Assembly (NCBI GenBank): GCA_963697285.1
Contig: CAVONI010000012.1
Span: 124,001 to 188,000 of the forward strand
Reading direction: 5' to 3'
From: JAEUQQ01 sp963697285
GTDB lineage: Bacteria > Acidobacteriota > Vicinamibacteria > Vicinamibacterales > JAFNAJ01
DNA: 64,000 bases
Of the stretch, positions 9,668-18,555 are shown in pieces. Within the stretch, counting starts at the first letter, position 1. The number at the start of each line of letters is the position of its first letter. The notes beneath the pieces are model-generated. The model saw only the letters and a program-made list of their open reading frames with translations, was not told where the DNA came from and ran no database searches. A program made the translations under genes and the position numbers.

Positions 9668-9697
9668 GCACGGCGCTTCGTGGGGTGAGCGCCGTGC
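9668..9697. terminator. Hairpin between convergent genes
   Basis: A perfect 10-base-pair stem (GCACGGCGCT and its complement) with a 10-base loop lies between the end of the PLP-enzyme gene and the end of cutA. Its placement between two convergent stops suggests a bidirectional terminator, although no T-run follows. Confidence 0.5.
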
Positions 9698-10053
9698 TAC
9701 GTCGCGGTCGGCGCCTGTGTGCCGGTGGTCGCGGCACGGAGCCAGTCGATGTACTGCGTGCTGCCGCCGACGACGTCGAGGATGAGCAGTTCGGGCACCT
9801 CGTAGGGATGCAAGGCCGTGAGACGCGCGGTCAGGGCCTCGAGCATGGCGTGACGCGTCTTGATGATGACCTGCTGTTCGCGATCGACGGTGACCGCACC
9901 CTGCCATCGATACGTCGAGTACATGGCGGGCAGGACGTTCACGCAGGCCGCGAGCCCTTCGTCGACGAGGGTGCGTGCGAGCGCTGTGGAGTCACGATCG
10001 GCGGGCCACGTGGTGAGGACGATGGCGAGGTCGGGCGTCGGGTGCGAGATCAT
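9697..10053 (-). CDS. cutA: Divalent-cation tolerance protein CutA
   Basis: Small trimeric PII-like-fold protein of 118 residues, historically linked to copper tolerance; its biochemical role is still debated. Family marks are the LVDEGLAACVNVLP segment, YRWQGAV, the REQQVIIKTR strand and the C-terminal HPYEVPELLIL followed by YIDWL. The reading frame opens further upstream, at 10128, but the ATG at 10053 (MISHPTPDLAIVLTTWP) gives the usual start. It faces the PLP enzyme gene tail to tail and is divergent from the ftsB-like gene, 58 bases apart. Confidence 0.92.
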   Translation of the reverse strand: MISHPTPDLAIVLTTWPADRDSTALARTLVDEGLAACVNVLPAMYSTYRWQGAVTVDREQQVIIKTRHAMLEALTARLTALHPYEVPELLILDVVGGSTQYIDWLRAATTGTQAPTAT

Positions 10054-10111
10054 GCAACGATTCTCGTTGTACTCGCGGAAAAAGTGTGGTGAAATGTCGG
10101 CGGCATGATCG

Positions 10112-10534
10112 GTGAGGCGACTCCGCACACGTCAGAGGGCAACCGACGAGCTCCGGGCGCGTCGAAGCCGCGGCGTCGCATTGCCTTCCCACCGGCGTCC
10201 GTGGGGCATCTGGGTGATCGGGTTTCTCGGTGCCGCCCTCTTCCTGAATGCGCTCATCGGCCAGAACGGGTACTTCGAGCGACGGCGGCAGGAGCAGCAC
10301 TATCGTGGCGAAGTGGCGAAGCTCGCCGCGATGAGGAGCGAGAACCACCGCATCAGGTCGGTTGCGCGCGCGCTCAAGTCAGACCCGGCCACGATCGAGG
10401 ATCGTGCGCGTCGCAACCTGGGCCTGATGAAGCCGGGCGAGGTCCTCTTCATCGTCACCGACGTGCCCGCGTCGAAGGCACCGCCACCCACGCCTCGCCC
10501 CGAGGCCGCCGCGCCTCCGACGCCCGCGCGCTGA
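10112..10534 (+). CDS. FtsB/DivIC-family septum formation protein
   Basis: Short bitopic membrane protein expected to act in the FtsQLB-type divisome subcomplex. A basic N terminus is followed by one membrane span (about residues 31-50, WGIWVIGFLGAALFLNALIG), then a polar coiled-coil heptad region (QEQHYRGEVAKLAAMRSENHR) and the family-typical end with ARRNLGLMKPGEVLFIV. A Pro/Ala-rich tail closes it at 140 residues. Start is the GTG at 10112, with no strong ribosome binding site; a later start before the membrane span is possible. It sits alone ahead of the tRNA gene; the usual neighbour enolase is not present. Confidence 0.75.
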   Translation: MRRLRTRQRATDELRARRSRGVALPSHRRPWGIWVIGFLGAALFLNALIGQNGYFERRRQEQHYRGEVAKLAAMRSENHRIRSVARALKSDPATIEDRARRNLGLMKPGEVLFIVTDVPASKAPPPTPRPEAAAPPTPAR

Positions 10535-10703
10535 GCGTGGTTGCGGTGGATCGCGACGGTTCGATGCCAGCGTGCGTCGGCTGTCAGACGCTCGAGGTGC
10601 TCGACCCGGCGCCGGTCATGGCGCCGACGTCGCCTTGACGCACTGCGCCGGCGATGGCATACTTGGTCGTCTGTGGTGACGAAGTTCTCGCCACGGCGCC
10701 TGT

Positions 10704-10780
<77 letters not shown>

Positions 10781-10803
10781 AATTTCACCGGTCACCGAGC
10801 CCG

Positions 10804-10825
10804 TTGGTGACAAATTGGTGACAAC
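10804..10825. repeat. Two tandem TTGGTGACAA repeats next to the tRNA
   Basis: TTGGTGACAA occurs twice with an 11-base period (10804 and 10815), between the tRNA 3' end and the integrase gene. Related GGTGA/TCACC words lie just upstream at 10786-10796. Such closely spaced repeats beside an attachment site resemble recombinase arm-binding sites; that role is an inference. Confidence 0.4.
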
Positions 10826-10858
10826 GAGGCCGACCAGGCTTCCCCGCAGCGGTTGAGG

Positions 10859-12112
10859 TCATTCTCCCGCGGCGAGTCGAAGCGGTCGGCCTTTGTTATT
10901 CCAGCTCACCTCCAATCCCCTCCTCAGTTCTTCGTCGGTCACGTTGAGGTAGCGCTGCGTCTGCTGGATGCTGGCGTGACCGAGCATCAGCTGGACGATG
11001 CGAATGTCGACCCCGTCGGCGAGGAGCCGGCAGGCGCCCTCGTGCCGGAGGTCGTGCCAGCGCAGGTCGATGCGACGCAGCTGCTCACGATTCCAGGCCA
11101 CCCCTTCCCTGCCGGGCTTCGGCTGGTAGTCGTAGGCCAGGAGTTTCAGCGTCTCCCAGGCCGTCTGGATGTTGGGCTGATACTCCCCCGTCTCCGCGCC
11201 GAACACGAACGCGTCGGCGCCAAGGGTTGATCGGCGCTTCAGAATGGCCGCGAGGCGTCCGTTCGGGTTGAACGGCACGCGGCGGTTCTCCTTATCCTTC
11301 GTCGTCGCACCCGGGATCCCGATCTGGCACGACTCCCAGTTCACGCGCTTGTTCTGGATCAGCAGCATCTCGCCGCGGCGGCAACACAACTCGAGCGCGC
11401 CGATGATGCGATCGTGCAACAGCGGCCCGGTGAACTGATGCTCGCCCACGTTCATCTTCTGCAGCGCCGTGTCGAGCAGCCGCTTCTCCTCCTCTCGCGT
11501 GAGCCGGCGGTCCCGGGTGGTCTCCAGCTTCTTGTTCATGCGCACGCCGAAGCGGTGGAACGGCGACTTGGTGAACATGGGCGGCGTCTGCGCCATGCCC
11601 CAGTTCATCGCCGCCCGCAGCAATTCGAGTGCGCGGTGGACCGTCGCGATCTCGACCTCCTCGGCGTAGTCCGACTCGGTCTTGAACGCGTTGATCTCGT
11701 CCGGGGCTTCGAGTGCGTCGAGCGGGAGTTCGCCGAGACACCGCTCCAGCGCCGCCACGCGGCTCTGGATCGACGGAAGGCTGCGAAGTCCGGCCGGCTT
11801 CACACATCGCTCCATGTAGGTGTCCAGGAACGCAGACACCGTCTTGGGCGTCGCTTCGGTTGTCGCCCGTCGCTTCCGCGCCAGCCGCGGGTCGCGCCCG
11901 GCCTGGATCTCGCCGATGAAGAGTCGCTCCCACTGGCGCGCCTCCTCCATCGACTCGATGGGCCGCTGCCTGCCGGGTTCCATGCGCGGCACCGCGAAGT
12001 CGTTCGCGGCCATGCGATACCGCGCGCCGGCGTACATCACGTCGAACCACAGGTGCTCGAGGCAGCGCCGCGGATTGCGGCAACTCCCTCGACATCGTCT
12101 CAGGATGGCCAT
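10859..12112 (-). CDS. Tyrosine recombinase (phage-type integrase)
   Basis: Site-specific recombinase of 417 residues, expected to catalyse integration and excision of a genetic element at the neighbouring initiator tRNA. The catalytic set looks complete: Arg in LELCCRRGEML, a Lys in the beta-hairpin ATTKDKENRRVP, His-x-x-Arg in WHDLRHEGA (about H353, R356), His in LGHASIQQ (about H379) and the nucleophile Tyr in TQRYLNVT (about Y388). The N-terminal part contains a SAM-like core-binding region. It is oriented toward the tRNA, its stop being 79 bases from it, as is common for tRNA-targeted integrases. The HTH gene at 12139-12432 is immediately upstream. Confidence 0.92.
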   Translation of the reverse strand: MAILRRCRGSCRNPRRCLEHLWFDVMYAGARYRMAANDFAVPRMEPGRQRPIESMEEARQWERLFIGEIQAGRDPRLARKRRATTEATPKTVSAFLDTYMERCVKPAGLRSLPSIQSRVAALERCLGELPLDALEAPDEINAFKTESDYAEEVEIATVHRALELLRAAMNWGMAQTPPMFTKSPFHRFGVRMNKKLETTRDRRLTREEEKRLLDTALQKMNVGEHQFTGPLLHDRIIGALELCCRRGEMLLIQNKRVNWESCQIGIPGATTKDKENRRVPFNPNGRLAAILKRRSTLGADAFVFGAETGEYQPNIQTAWETLKLLAYDYQPKPGREGVAWNREQLRRIDLRWHDLRHEGACRLLADGVDIRIVQLMLGHASIQQTQRYLNVTDEELRRGLEVSWNNKGRPLRLAAGE

Positions 12113-12138
12113 GGTCTCGTTCCTCCTTCAACTAGGGG

Positions 12139-12432
12139 TTACGGGTGCCTCGTGGGCGCGCCTCGACGCAGCCAGTCGAGGACGTCGTGCGGGTGAAACC
12201 TCCTTCCTCTGACGCCGAAGCGCTGCGAGCGCAGCAGCCCACGCCAGTACGCGCGGCGCACGGTTTCCTCGTGGCAGCCGATCGAACGGGCCACCTCGAA
12301 GGCCGTGAGCAACCGGTTGGGCAAGCCGAGTGCTTCCTGCTCAGGGCTTCCGTCCGTGTGGTGCCGAACCGCTTCCGACTCCAATTGCTCATTCGTCACG
12401 GGATCCTCCAACAGCGACACGCTGGTCGCCAT
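12139..12432 (-). CDS. Excisionase-like helix-turn-helix protein
   Basis: A 97-residue small DNA-binding protein. The C-terminal half carries a MerR/excisionase-type helix-turn-helix: RLLTAFEVARSIGCHEETVR followed by a wing GVRGRRFHPHDVLDWL. This is the usual architecture of recombination directionality factors, and it lies 26 bases upstream of the integrase on the same strand. The frame is open to 12600, but the upstream residues are low complexity; the ATG at 12432 (MATSVSLLEDP) is chosen. It could instead be a plain transcription regulator of the element. Confidence 0.75.
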   Translation of the reverse strand: MATSVSLLEDPVTNEQLESEAVRHHTDGSPEQEALGLPNRLLTAFEVARSIGCHEETVRRAYWRGLLRSQRFGVRGRRFHPHDVLDWLRRGAPTRHP

Positions 12433-12861
12433 CGCGATCGATGGGCGACCGGACACGCGGAGCAACCGGACGCCACCTGTGCGGCGTCCGATCGCTGACC
12501 TGAGAGAAGAACGAGCCGGGAGGCCCCGCGCGGCGGTGACGCACCTGAAGTCCATCACCGGGTCGGCGGCCGGCTCGAAGGCCTGCATGGCTGGGGGCAC
12601 CTGAGGTCATCCCAGCGGGTCAGGTCAGGCGGGAGCCACAACCAGGATCTGTCGGTGGTCCGCCGCTGCCGTGCGGGACGGCAGTGCGGGCGTGGCTCAG
12701 TATCGTGGGCTGATGGACGGCGGGGACTGAGTCCGCGCGCCAGCACGCCCTCACGTGTTTGCCGATTGCCGATCCTGCCCCCTCGCCTGCCTGGCGCCTG
12801 AGACTCTGACCGCGTCGACCACACGGCGTCGCGATGGCAAGTGCAGAACCCCCGGGAGCGA

Positions 12862-12925
12862 CACCGGGCGGGTCAAGGGCGCACACGCGGCGAGCGCAGC
12901 GAGCGGACCCTTGAGGCGCCCGGTG
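12862..12925. repeat. Imperfect inverted repeat, 18-base arms
   Basis: Left arm 12862-12879 begins CACCGGGCG and right arm 12908-12925 is its complement except for two central mismatches. The 28-base spacer is rich in GCG/AGCG. RNA from either strand would fold into a stable stem-loop. It is in the gene-poor part of the element, with no gene stop close enough to call it a terminator. Confidence 0.55.
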
Positions 12926-13056
12926 CGCTCCAGGAAGATCGAGCACCGGAGCGACGCCACGTGCGTGCACGAAAACGCGCGCGCGACTGACACCGTCGCT
13001 GGCCCGGCACCGGGCACGTTCACGGCACTGTCAGCAGCTCACCGACACCGGCATGT

Positions 13057-13137
13057 GGAACCGAGGTGTGAACGACCCTTCACGGCGCGGCGAGCCTGTC
13101 GCGCTGCGCAGACGGGGGTCGTTCACACCTCGGTTCC
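13057..13137. repeat. Perfect 22-base inverted repeat
   Basis: Arms at 13057-13078 (GGAACCGAGGTGTGAACGAC plus CC) and 13116-13137 are exact reverse complements, separated by 37 bases. A perfect match of this length inside non-coding DNA is unlikely by chance. It could be the ends of a miniature mobile element, a structured RNA, or a recombinase/regulator site pair. No flanking target duplication is obvious. Confidence 0.7.
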
Positions 13138-13384
13138 TCCCAGACGCGCTGCGACAGCCTCTGCTCCACTCACCGACGGACGTCGGGGTGGGCAAGGGCG
13201 ATGACGCTATCCTGTGCGGCTGCATCACTTGCACGCTGCACGACCTGACGCATGCGTCACAGGCGACTCGAAGACAGAAGCATGACGAGCGGTCGTGGGG
13301 TTGAGCAGGGGGGTTGAGACGGTGCGGAAAGGCGCGTGGTCTACCCCGAGGCCGGACGCGCGTGCACGGGCTCGAACAGCGGGG

Positions 13385-13717
13385 CTACTCGAGGATCAGG
13401 AACGACGCGACTTCGTCCTGTTCGAAATCGAGGATCGCGCGACCACTCTGACGCAGCAACTCGATGATGGCCGCGGTTGTGCAGTTGCCACGCTGGATCC
13501 AGACGATCTTCGGTGGGAAACCCTCGACCAGGCTGCGTTGGTGGAAATCGCTGTCCTTCGAGACAACCAGGTACCCGTGTTCGCGTGCGTACTCCCAGAC
13601 CTCGTCGTCCGGTGCACGCTGCAGCGCCAGCGCCCGAACGTGCACCGAGTCGGGGTATAGATCCGCCAGTGCCGCGGAGAGGCGTGGTGACAGGTTGTTG
13701 TCGAACAGGAGCTTCAC
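13385..13717 (-). CDS. DUF5615 PIN-like protein, probable toxin
   Basis: A 110-residue protein beginning MKLLFDNNLSPRLSAALADL, the DUF5615 signature with its first acidic metal ligand. Further acidic residues follow in APDDEVWEYARE and VSKDSDFHQR, matching the PIN-like nuclease fold. Its four-base overlap with the DUF433 gene just upstream makes the standard DUF433-DUF5615 toxin-antitoxin layout, antitoxin first. Expected to be an RNase held inactive by its partner; this is family knowledge, not shown here. It sits inside the integrative element, where it could serve for maintenance. Confidence 0.85.
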   Translation of the reverse strand: MKLLFDNNLSPRLSAALADLYPDSVHVRALALQRAPDDEVWEYAREHGYLVVSKDSDFHQRSLVEGFPPKIVWIQRGNCTTAAIIELLRQSGRAILDFEQDEVASFLILE

Positions 13718-13938
13718 GCCGGGACCTTGACGAGGCGCTTCTCCCGGTCCGCGGCAAAGGCCAGGCAGGCCCGGACATCATCAGACGTCAGGTCCGGAAA
13801 ATCCGCGACAATGTCGTCGACCGACATCCCGGACGACAGATACTCCAGCACGTCGTACACCGTGATGCGCAGCCCACGGATACAGGGCTTGCCCCCACGC
13901 TTGCCGGGCTCGATCGTGATGTATGGTCGGTAGTCCAT
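13714..13938 (-). CDS. DUF433 antitoxin
   Basis: A 74-residue protein with the DUF433 pattern: YITIEPGKRGGKPCIRGLRI, then a helix-turn-helix-like TVYDVLEYLSSGMSVDDIV and DFPDLTSDDVRACLAFAADRE. It is expected to bind its own promoter and neutralise the DUF5615 protein encoded immediately downstream (stop and start overlap by four bases). Promoter and operator would be in the 85 bases between 13939 and 14023. Confidence 0.85.
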   Translation of the reverse strand: MDYRPYITIEPGKRGGKPCIRGLRITVYDVLEYLSSGMSVDDIVADFPDLTSDDVRACLAFAADREKRLVKVPA

Positions 13939-14023
13939 CGGCTGAGGGTAGCACAGGGCTGCTTCGCCGGTCGCGAGCTTCGGGGGACACCAAAGAGGCT
14001 GCGTGTCCCCCTCAATCTCAACG

Positions 14024-14800
14024 TCACCGACAGGCCGTCTGCGCGGTCACAGAACGCTCAGATCGTTCCGGTGGGAACGTCATTCCCCCGTCACCGACCG
14101 GCACCAGATGGTCATAGTCTCGAGCCAGCGTCAGGTACTGCACGCGCCCGCGCCCTTCCGCGATCGCGTCGACGGCGGCGGTCGATCGCAGGGGCTCGAA
14201 CGCGGCCTCCCTGACCTCCATCCAGTGCCGGTACAGGGCGCTGAAACGCGGACGCGCGAACAGTGCGTCGCCGGCCGCCGCCACGCCGGGCAGCGGCCGC
14301 ACTCCCGATCGCTCTGTGGTGGCGCCCTCGCGGCGCCGCAGGAACAGCCGCCACAGCCCCTGCACATCCTCCTCTTTGAGCGGCGATTCGAGTTCCTCGC
14401 GAACCATCGCCTGGTAGGGCCGCACGAGCCGCGCGAGGGGTGCCGTGAAGACCACGACCAGGCTCCACGCGTGCACGGAGGCAAGGTGCGCGAGCAGGCC
14501 CTGCAGGGCGCGGCGGAAGCGGTCCGGCGAGGCCTCCGCGATCAGGCACACGAACACCGAGCGACCCGTGCAATCGATGCCCACCGGGTGGATGAGTGGC
14601 AATCGCCGGTGCCCGATCACGGCAGCGTCTGACGTACGGTCGGCGACACTGGTCGCCGGTTCGATCGCCCGCCAGCCGGCTCGCAGGTCGAGGTCGGTCA
14701 GGGCGGCGTAGGACGCGGCGTCCGGCGTCATCAGCGCGGCATCGAGTCGCATCAACCGCATGACGAGCAGCGCCGGCGACATCGCTCGTCGGTAGCGCAC
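14024..14800 (-). CDS. Hypothetical element protein, probably 5'-truncated
   Basis: About 258 residues from the first ATG, function unknown. The frame stays open further upstream (to about 14880) and encodes TRYRGPWRALEAAFGDDAVR before the first ATG, which looks like genuine protein. A MSPALLVMRLMRLDA segment, HPVGIDCTGRSVFVCLIAEA and YQAMVREELESPL resemble proteins that I recall from integrative elements of Acidobacteria, but I cannot name a family. The C-terminal tail is unrelated-looking. The coding frame overlaps the end of the next gene upstream in another frame; the pair looks like the product of a deletion that joined two element genes. Confidence 0.5.
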   Translation of the reverse strand: MRYRRAMSPALLVMRLMRLDAALMTPDAASYAALTDLDLRAGWRAIEPATSVADRTSDAAVIGHRRLPLIHPVGIDCTGRSVFVCLIAEASPDRFRRALQGLLAHLASVHAWSLVVVFTAPLARLVRPYQAMVREELESPLKEEDVQGLWRLFLRRREGATTERSGVRPLPGVAAAGDALFARPRFSALYRHWMEVREAAFEPLRSTAAVDAIAEGRGRVQYLTLARDYDHLVPVGDGGMTFPPERSERSVTAQTACR

Positions 14801-15498
14801 CGCATCGTCGCCGAAGGCGGCCTCGAGCGCCCGCCACGGGCCTCGATACCGCGTGCGGCGTGCTCGTACGCGCGGTAGACCTGGACGTCGTGCTCGAGTT
14901 CCCGCTCGCGTTTGATGCCCGCGTGGAAGGCCTGGGGGCGATCGTGGTCGGGCTCACGGTGCGTTTCCAGGAGGCGGCATCCGGCGGAGGTGAGCCCGAC
15001 GGCGTGGTCGCGCGTGCCGGGCACGCGCACGGTCTCGATCAGTCCCTGTTCACGCAGGTGACGCAGGTCGCCACTGCGGACATCCGCCGGCCGGTCCAGG
15101 TGGTCGTGGAGATCACGACTGGAGACCACCCGGAACGCACCAACGGTCGCGAGCGTGCGCGTCTCGGATCCCCGCAGCGTGTACTCGCGACGGCCGTCGC
15201 GCACGACCTCGCGATCGGGTCCGCGCGGAAGGTCCACGTGCCGTTCGAACACGTCACGCGAAGGGCCATCACGGTGACGTGTGCGGCCTTCCTGATCGCG
15301 CTCGCGCAGGTCGACGACCCGCTCGCGTGATGGACGCTCCGTCTCCCGGTCAGCACTGCTCGGTCCACGGCCGATGGTCGGCCGTGTGTCTGTTCCACCG
15401 CCGGGACGCTCATCAAGGTCGCCCTTCGGCAGGTGCCGTTCATCGTCTCTGTCGTCGAAGTCCCGGGGATCGAAATCCACGCGGCGCCCTCGTGCCAC
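14752..15498 (-). CDS. Winged-helix element protein, C-terminally truncated
   Basis: About 248 residues from a GTG at 15498; the frame extends to an ATG at 15543. The first hundred residues are highly charged and disordered-looking (Asp/Arg-rich). Then comes a winged-helix-like domain: RTLATVGAFRVVSSRDLHDH, HLREQGLIETV and LTSAGCRLLETHR, followed by ELEHDVQVYRAYEHAARGIE. I recall longer relatives in mobile elements that continue with a nuclease-like domain after this point; here the sequence turns into Arg/Ser/Cys-rich residues and stops at 14752, so the C-terminal domain appears lost. No catalytic function is suggested. It is divergent from the M14 peptidase gene with under 20 bases between their starts. 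Confidence 0.5.
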   Translation of the reverse strand: MARGRRVDFDPRDFDDRDDERHLPKGDLDERPGGGTDTRPTIGRGPSSADRETERPSRERVVDLRERDQEGRTRHRDGPSRDVFERHVDLPRGPDREVVRDGRREYTLRGSETRTLATVGAFRVVSSRDLHDHLDRPADVRSGDLRHLREQGLIETVRVPGTRDHAVGLTSAGCRLLETHREPDHDRPQAFHAGIKRERELEHDVQVYRAYEHAARGIEARGGRSRPPSATMRCATDERCRRRCSSCG

Positions 15499-15516
15499 GG
15501 CAGTAGAATGCGCGGC

Positions 15517-18179
15517 ATGCATACCCGAGCCGGCTTCTTTCACGTCGTCACGCTCACCCTCGCGCTCTTCCTCATTGCCTCAGGGCTCGCCCCCCTGACC
15601 ATCACCGCCTTCGCGCAGGGCCTGCCCTCGCCCGAGCAGTTCTTCGGGTTCCAGATGGGCGCCGACCGCAAGCTCGCCAACTGGGACAGGCTGCTCGAGT
15701 ACTACCGTGAGCTCGCCAGGAGCTCGAACAAGGTGAAGCTCGTGGAACTCGGGAAGTCGAGCGAGGGCCGCCCCTTCATCGCCCTGTTCATCTCGTCGCC
15801 TGCGAACCTGGCCAGGCTCGAGACACTGCGGGCAGATCAACGCAAAGCTTGCCGACCCGCGCGGGCTCAGCGACGCCGAGGTCCGGAAGCTCGTCACGGA
15901 CGGCCGCGCCGTCGTCATCCAGAGCTTCGCGCTGCACTCGAGCGAGGTCGCGGCGGCGCAGACGGCCGCCGAGTTCGTGTACGACAGCCTCACGCGGACG
16001 GACGAGGAAGCGACCCGCGATGCTCGACAACGTGATCAGCATCGTGCTGCCGTCGATCAACCCCGACGGCACGCAGATGATCGCCGACTGGTACATGAAG
16101 TACGTCGGCACCGAGCACGAAGCCGCCGCCGCATGCCGTGGCTCTACCAGAAGTACGCGGGCCACGACAACAACCGCGACGGCTTCGCGCTCAACCTGCG
16201 TCGAGTCGCAGCACGTCGCGAAGTTGATGTACCGCGACTGGGTGCCGCAGGCGTACGTCGATCACCACCAGATGGGCAGCAGCAACGCACGTCTCTACAT
16301 CCCGCCCTACGCGGAGCCGATTCGGCCCGACGGCGATCCGCTCGTGTGGCGCGAGATGTCGTGGTGGGGCGCACACATGGGCACGAAGCTCGAGGCTGCC
16401 GGCAAGACCGGCGTCATCGGCGCGGCCATCTACTCAGGCTGGGGCCACATGGGCTTTCACTGGATCACGCCGTTCCACAACATCGCCGGCATGCTCACCG
16501 AGTCGGCCAGCGCGCGCCTGGCGACGCCGATGTTCCTGCACCCCGACCAGCTGCGCGGCGGCCCGCGCGGCCTGCCCGAGTACGCCTCGCAGACCACGAT
16601 GCCGAGCCTCTGGCCCGGCGGCTGGTGGCGCGTGCGCGACATCGTCGAGCAGCAGAAGATCGCGGCGTGGGCCACCGTCGATCTCGCCGCGCGCAACCGC
16701 GAGACCGTGCTGTGGAACATGTATCTCAAGGCCTCACGGCAGATCGCGCGCGGGGCCGACGGGCCCCGTGAAGGCCTACGCGATCAGCGCCGTGCAGCAC
16801 GATCCCGCTGACCGTGAAGAAGCTGGTGAACATGCTGCTCGACTCGGGCGTCGAGGTGCAGCAGGCCAAGGCGCAGTTCATCGCCGACGGGCGCGTCTAT
16901 GCCGCGGGATCCTTCGTCGTGCCGATGGCACAGCCCAAGCAGGGACTCGTCCGCTGGATGCTGGGGCGCACGTTCTATCCCGACAACACCTACACGCGCG
17001 ACCTGCGAGGGCAACCCGATCCGGCCCTACGACATGTCCACCGACACGTTCGCCGAGTTCATGGGCGTGCGGAGCGATCCGACTCGGCGAGCCGATCACG
17101 GCCGACGTCACGACGCTCACGGCGAAGCTGGCGATGGCGGGAACCGCGACGCCGGGTGCGCCGGCCGGCTATGTCCTCGATGGACGTCTCAACGACAGCC
17201 ACCGCGCCGTGCACCTGCTGCTCGAGAAGGGCATCGCTGTGCGCCGCGCGAGCGAGCCGTCAGCCGACGGCAGCCTGCGCGCCGGCGACTTCATCGTAGG
17301 AAGCGGCGACGTCGCGAGCATCGCGATGCAGACGGGGGTCGACGTTCACCGCCCTGAAGGCCCCCGTCACGACAGCAGCGTACGCACTGCGCAAGCCGCG
17401 CATCGCGATCTTCCAGCGATACGGCGGCGGCAACATGGACGAGGGCTGGACGCGTTTGCTGTTCGAGCGCTTCAGCATCCCGTTTACGACGCTCATGGAC
17501 GCCGAACTGAAGGCAGGCGGACTCGAGGCGAGGTTCGACGTGATCGTGCTGCCGGCCGATTCCATCCAGGGGATGACCGGCGAGGCGCCTCCGGCCGGTG
17601 CGCGCGGCGGCGGTGAGGGTGGCCCCGGTGGCGGTGCGCAGAACGTGCCCGCCGAGTACAAGAGCGGCTTCGGCGCGGATGGCGTCAAGGCACTCGAGGC
17701 GTTCGTGCAGAAGGGCGGCACGCTGGTCGCCTTCGCGCAGGCCGCCGACCTGCCGGTGCAGCGCTTCGGCCTGCCCGTGCGCAACATCGTCGCGGGCGTG
17801 CCGTCGAAGGAGTTCTGGGCGCCCGGTTCGACGCTTGCGGACGACGTTCGCCACCACACATCCGCTCGTCTACGGCATGCCCGCAGAAGGCCTGGCGCTG
17901 TTCATGGCCGGCAGCCAGGTGTACGAGGTGACCTCGACCGACCGCAGCCAGGACGTCGAGATTCTCGCGACGTACGTCGATCGCGACATCCTGCAGAGCG
18001 GCTGGCTCCTCGGCGAACACGTGATCGCGAAGAAGGCCGCCGCCGTGTCGGTAACGCACGGCGCGGGCAAGGTGGTGCTGATCGGCTTCCGCGCGCAGAA
18101 CCGTGCGCAGACGCACGGCACGTTCAAGATGGTGTTCAACGCCCTGCTGAACGGACCGCCGGCGCAGCCCGGGCAGTGA
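15517..18179 (+). pseudogene. Secreted M14-family zinc carboxypeptidase-like protein, broken by many frameshifts
   Basis: A signal peptide (about residues 1-32, ending TITAFAQ) leads into PSPEQFFGFQMGADRKLANW, then INPDGTQMIADW, GHDNNRDGFALN, VDHHQMGSSNARLY, YSGWGHMGFHWITPFHN and MLTESASARLATP, which together mark the long M14-like carboxypeptidases. The reading frame must be changed ten times, near 15830, 16019, 16131 (two bases), 16199, 16766, 16804, 17005, 17082, 17345 and 17846. Each change removes extra bases; eleven removed bases give an uninterrupted 883-residue protein. Residues between the shifts remain well conserved, so damage is very recent or the sequence is wrong. The gene begins at the right edge of the decayed element, leaving little room for its own promoter. 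Confidence 0.8.
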
Positions 18180-18321
18180 GGCGGCTCGCCTGGACACGGT
18201 TTCGGGCAATGACGGCCGCCGCATCGCGCTTCCCCACGACGCCTCCCTGTCCGTTGATTCCCTTCGTACCAGCACGCATAATGGTGCTGCACGTCGTTCA
18301 CGTGCTGGAAGGTGCGACTCA

Positions 18322-18555
18322 ATGAAGACCAACGTCACCCTCAAGCTCGACGCCGACCTCATCCGTGAGGCTCGCGTGGTGGCGGCCGAAGAGGGGCGGT
18401 CCATCAGTGGCCTGTTGACGGACCGGCTCGAAGCCATCGTCCGGGAGCGCAAGGCCTTCGACAAGGCGCGTCGACGGGCGCTTGCGAGGCTCCGCGAAGG
18501 TCTCGATCTGCGCTGGTCTCCACCCAGGTCGCGGGACGAACTCCATGAGCGCTAG
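18322..18555 (+). CDS. VapB-type ribbon-helix-helix-like antitoxin
   Basis: A 77-residue protein opening MKTNVTLKLDADLIREARVV, a ribbon-helix-helix DNA-binding pattern, followed by a basic helix (RKAFDKARRRALARL) and a C-terminal toxin-binding tail. It overlaps the downstream PIN gene by 11 bases, the usual VapBC layout. Expected to repress its own operon and block the PIN-domain toxin. Confidence 0.8.
   Translation: MKTNVTLKLDADLIREARVVAAEEGRSISGLLTDRLEAIVRERKAFDKARRRALARLREGLDLRWSPPRSRDELHER

Larger units (their letters stand above)
12433..13384. other. Gene-poor stretch inside the integrative element
   Basis: About 950 bases with no convincing gene. Several short open frames exist on both strands, but their products are Arg/Pro/Ala-rich, lack recognisable domains and overlap each other, as expected by chance at this GC. 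The stretch contains two strong inverted repeats (listed separately) and no clear promoter. It may hold the element's control region, a non-coding RNA, or decayed genes. Confidence 0.55.

Noticed and set aside
12555..13023. Two overlapping minus-strand frames of about 90 codons as element genes
   Set aside because: Mutually overlapping, without ribosome sites or domains; composition is as expected by chance.
13053..13304. Small open frame crossing the 22-base inverted repeat
   Set aside because: It exists only because both arms are open in that frame; product has no recognisable character.
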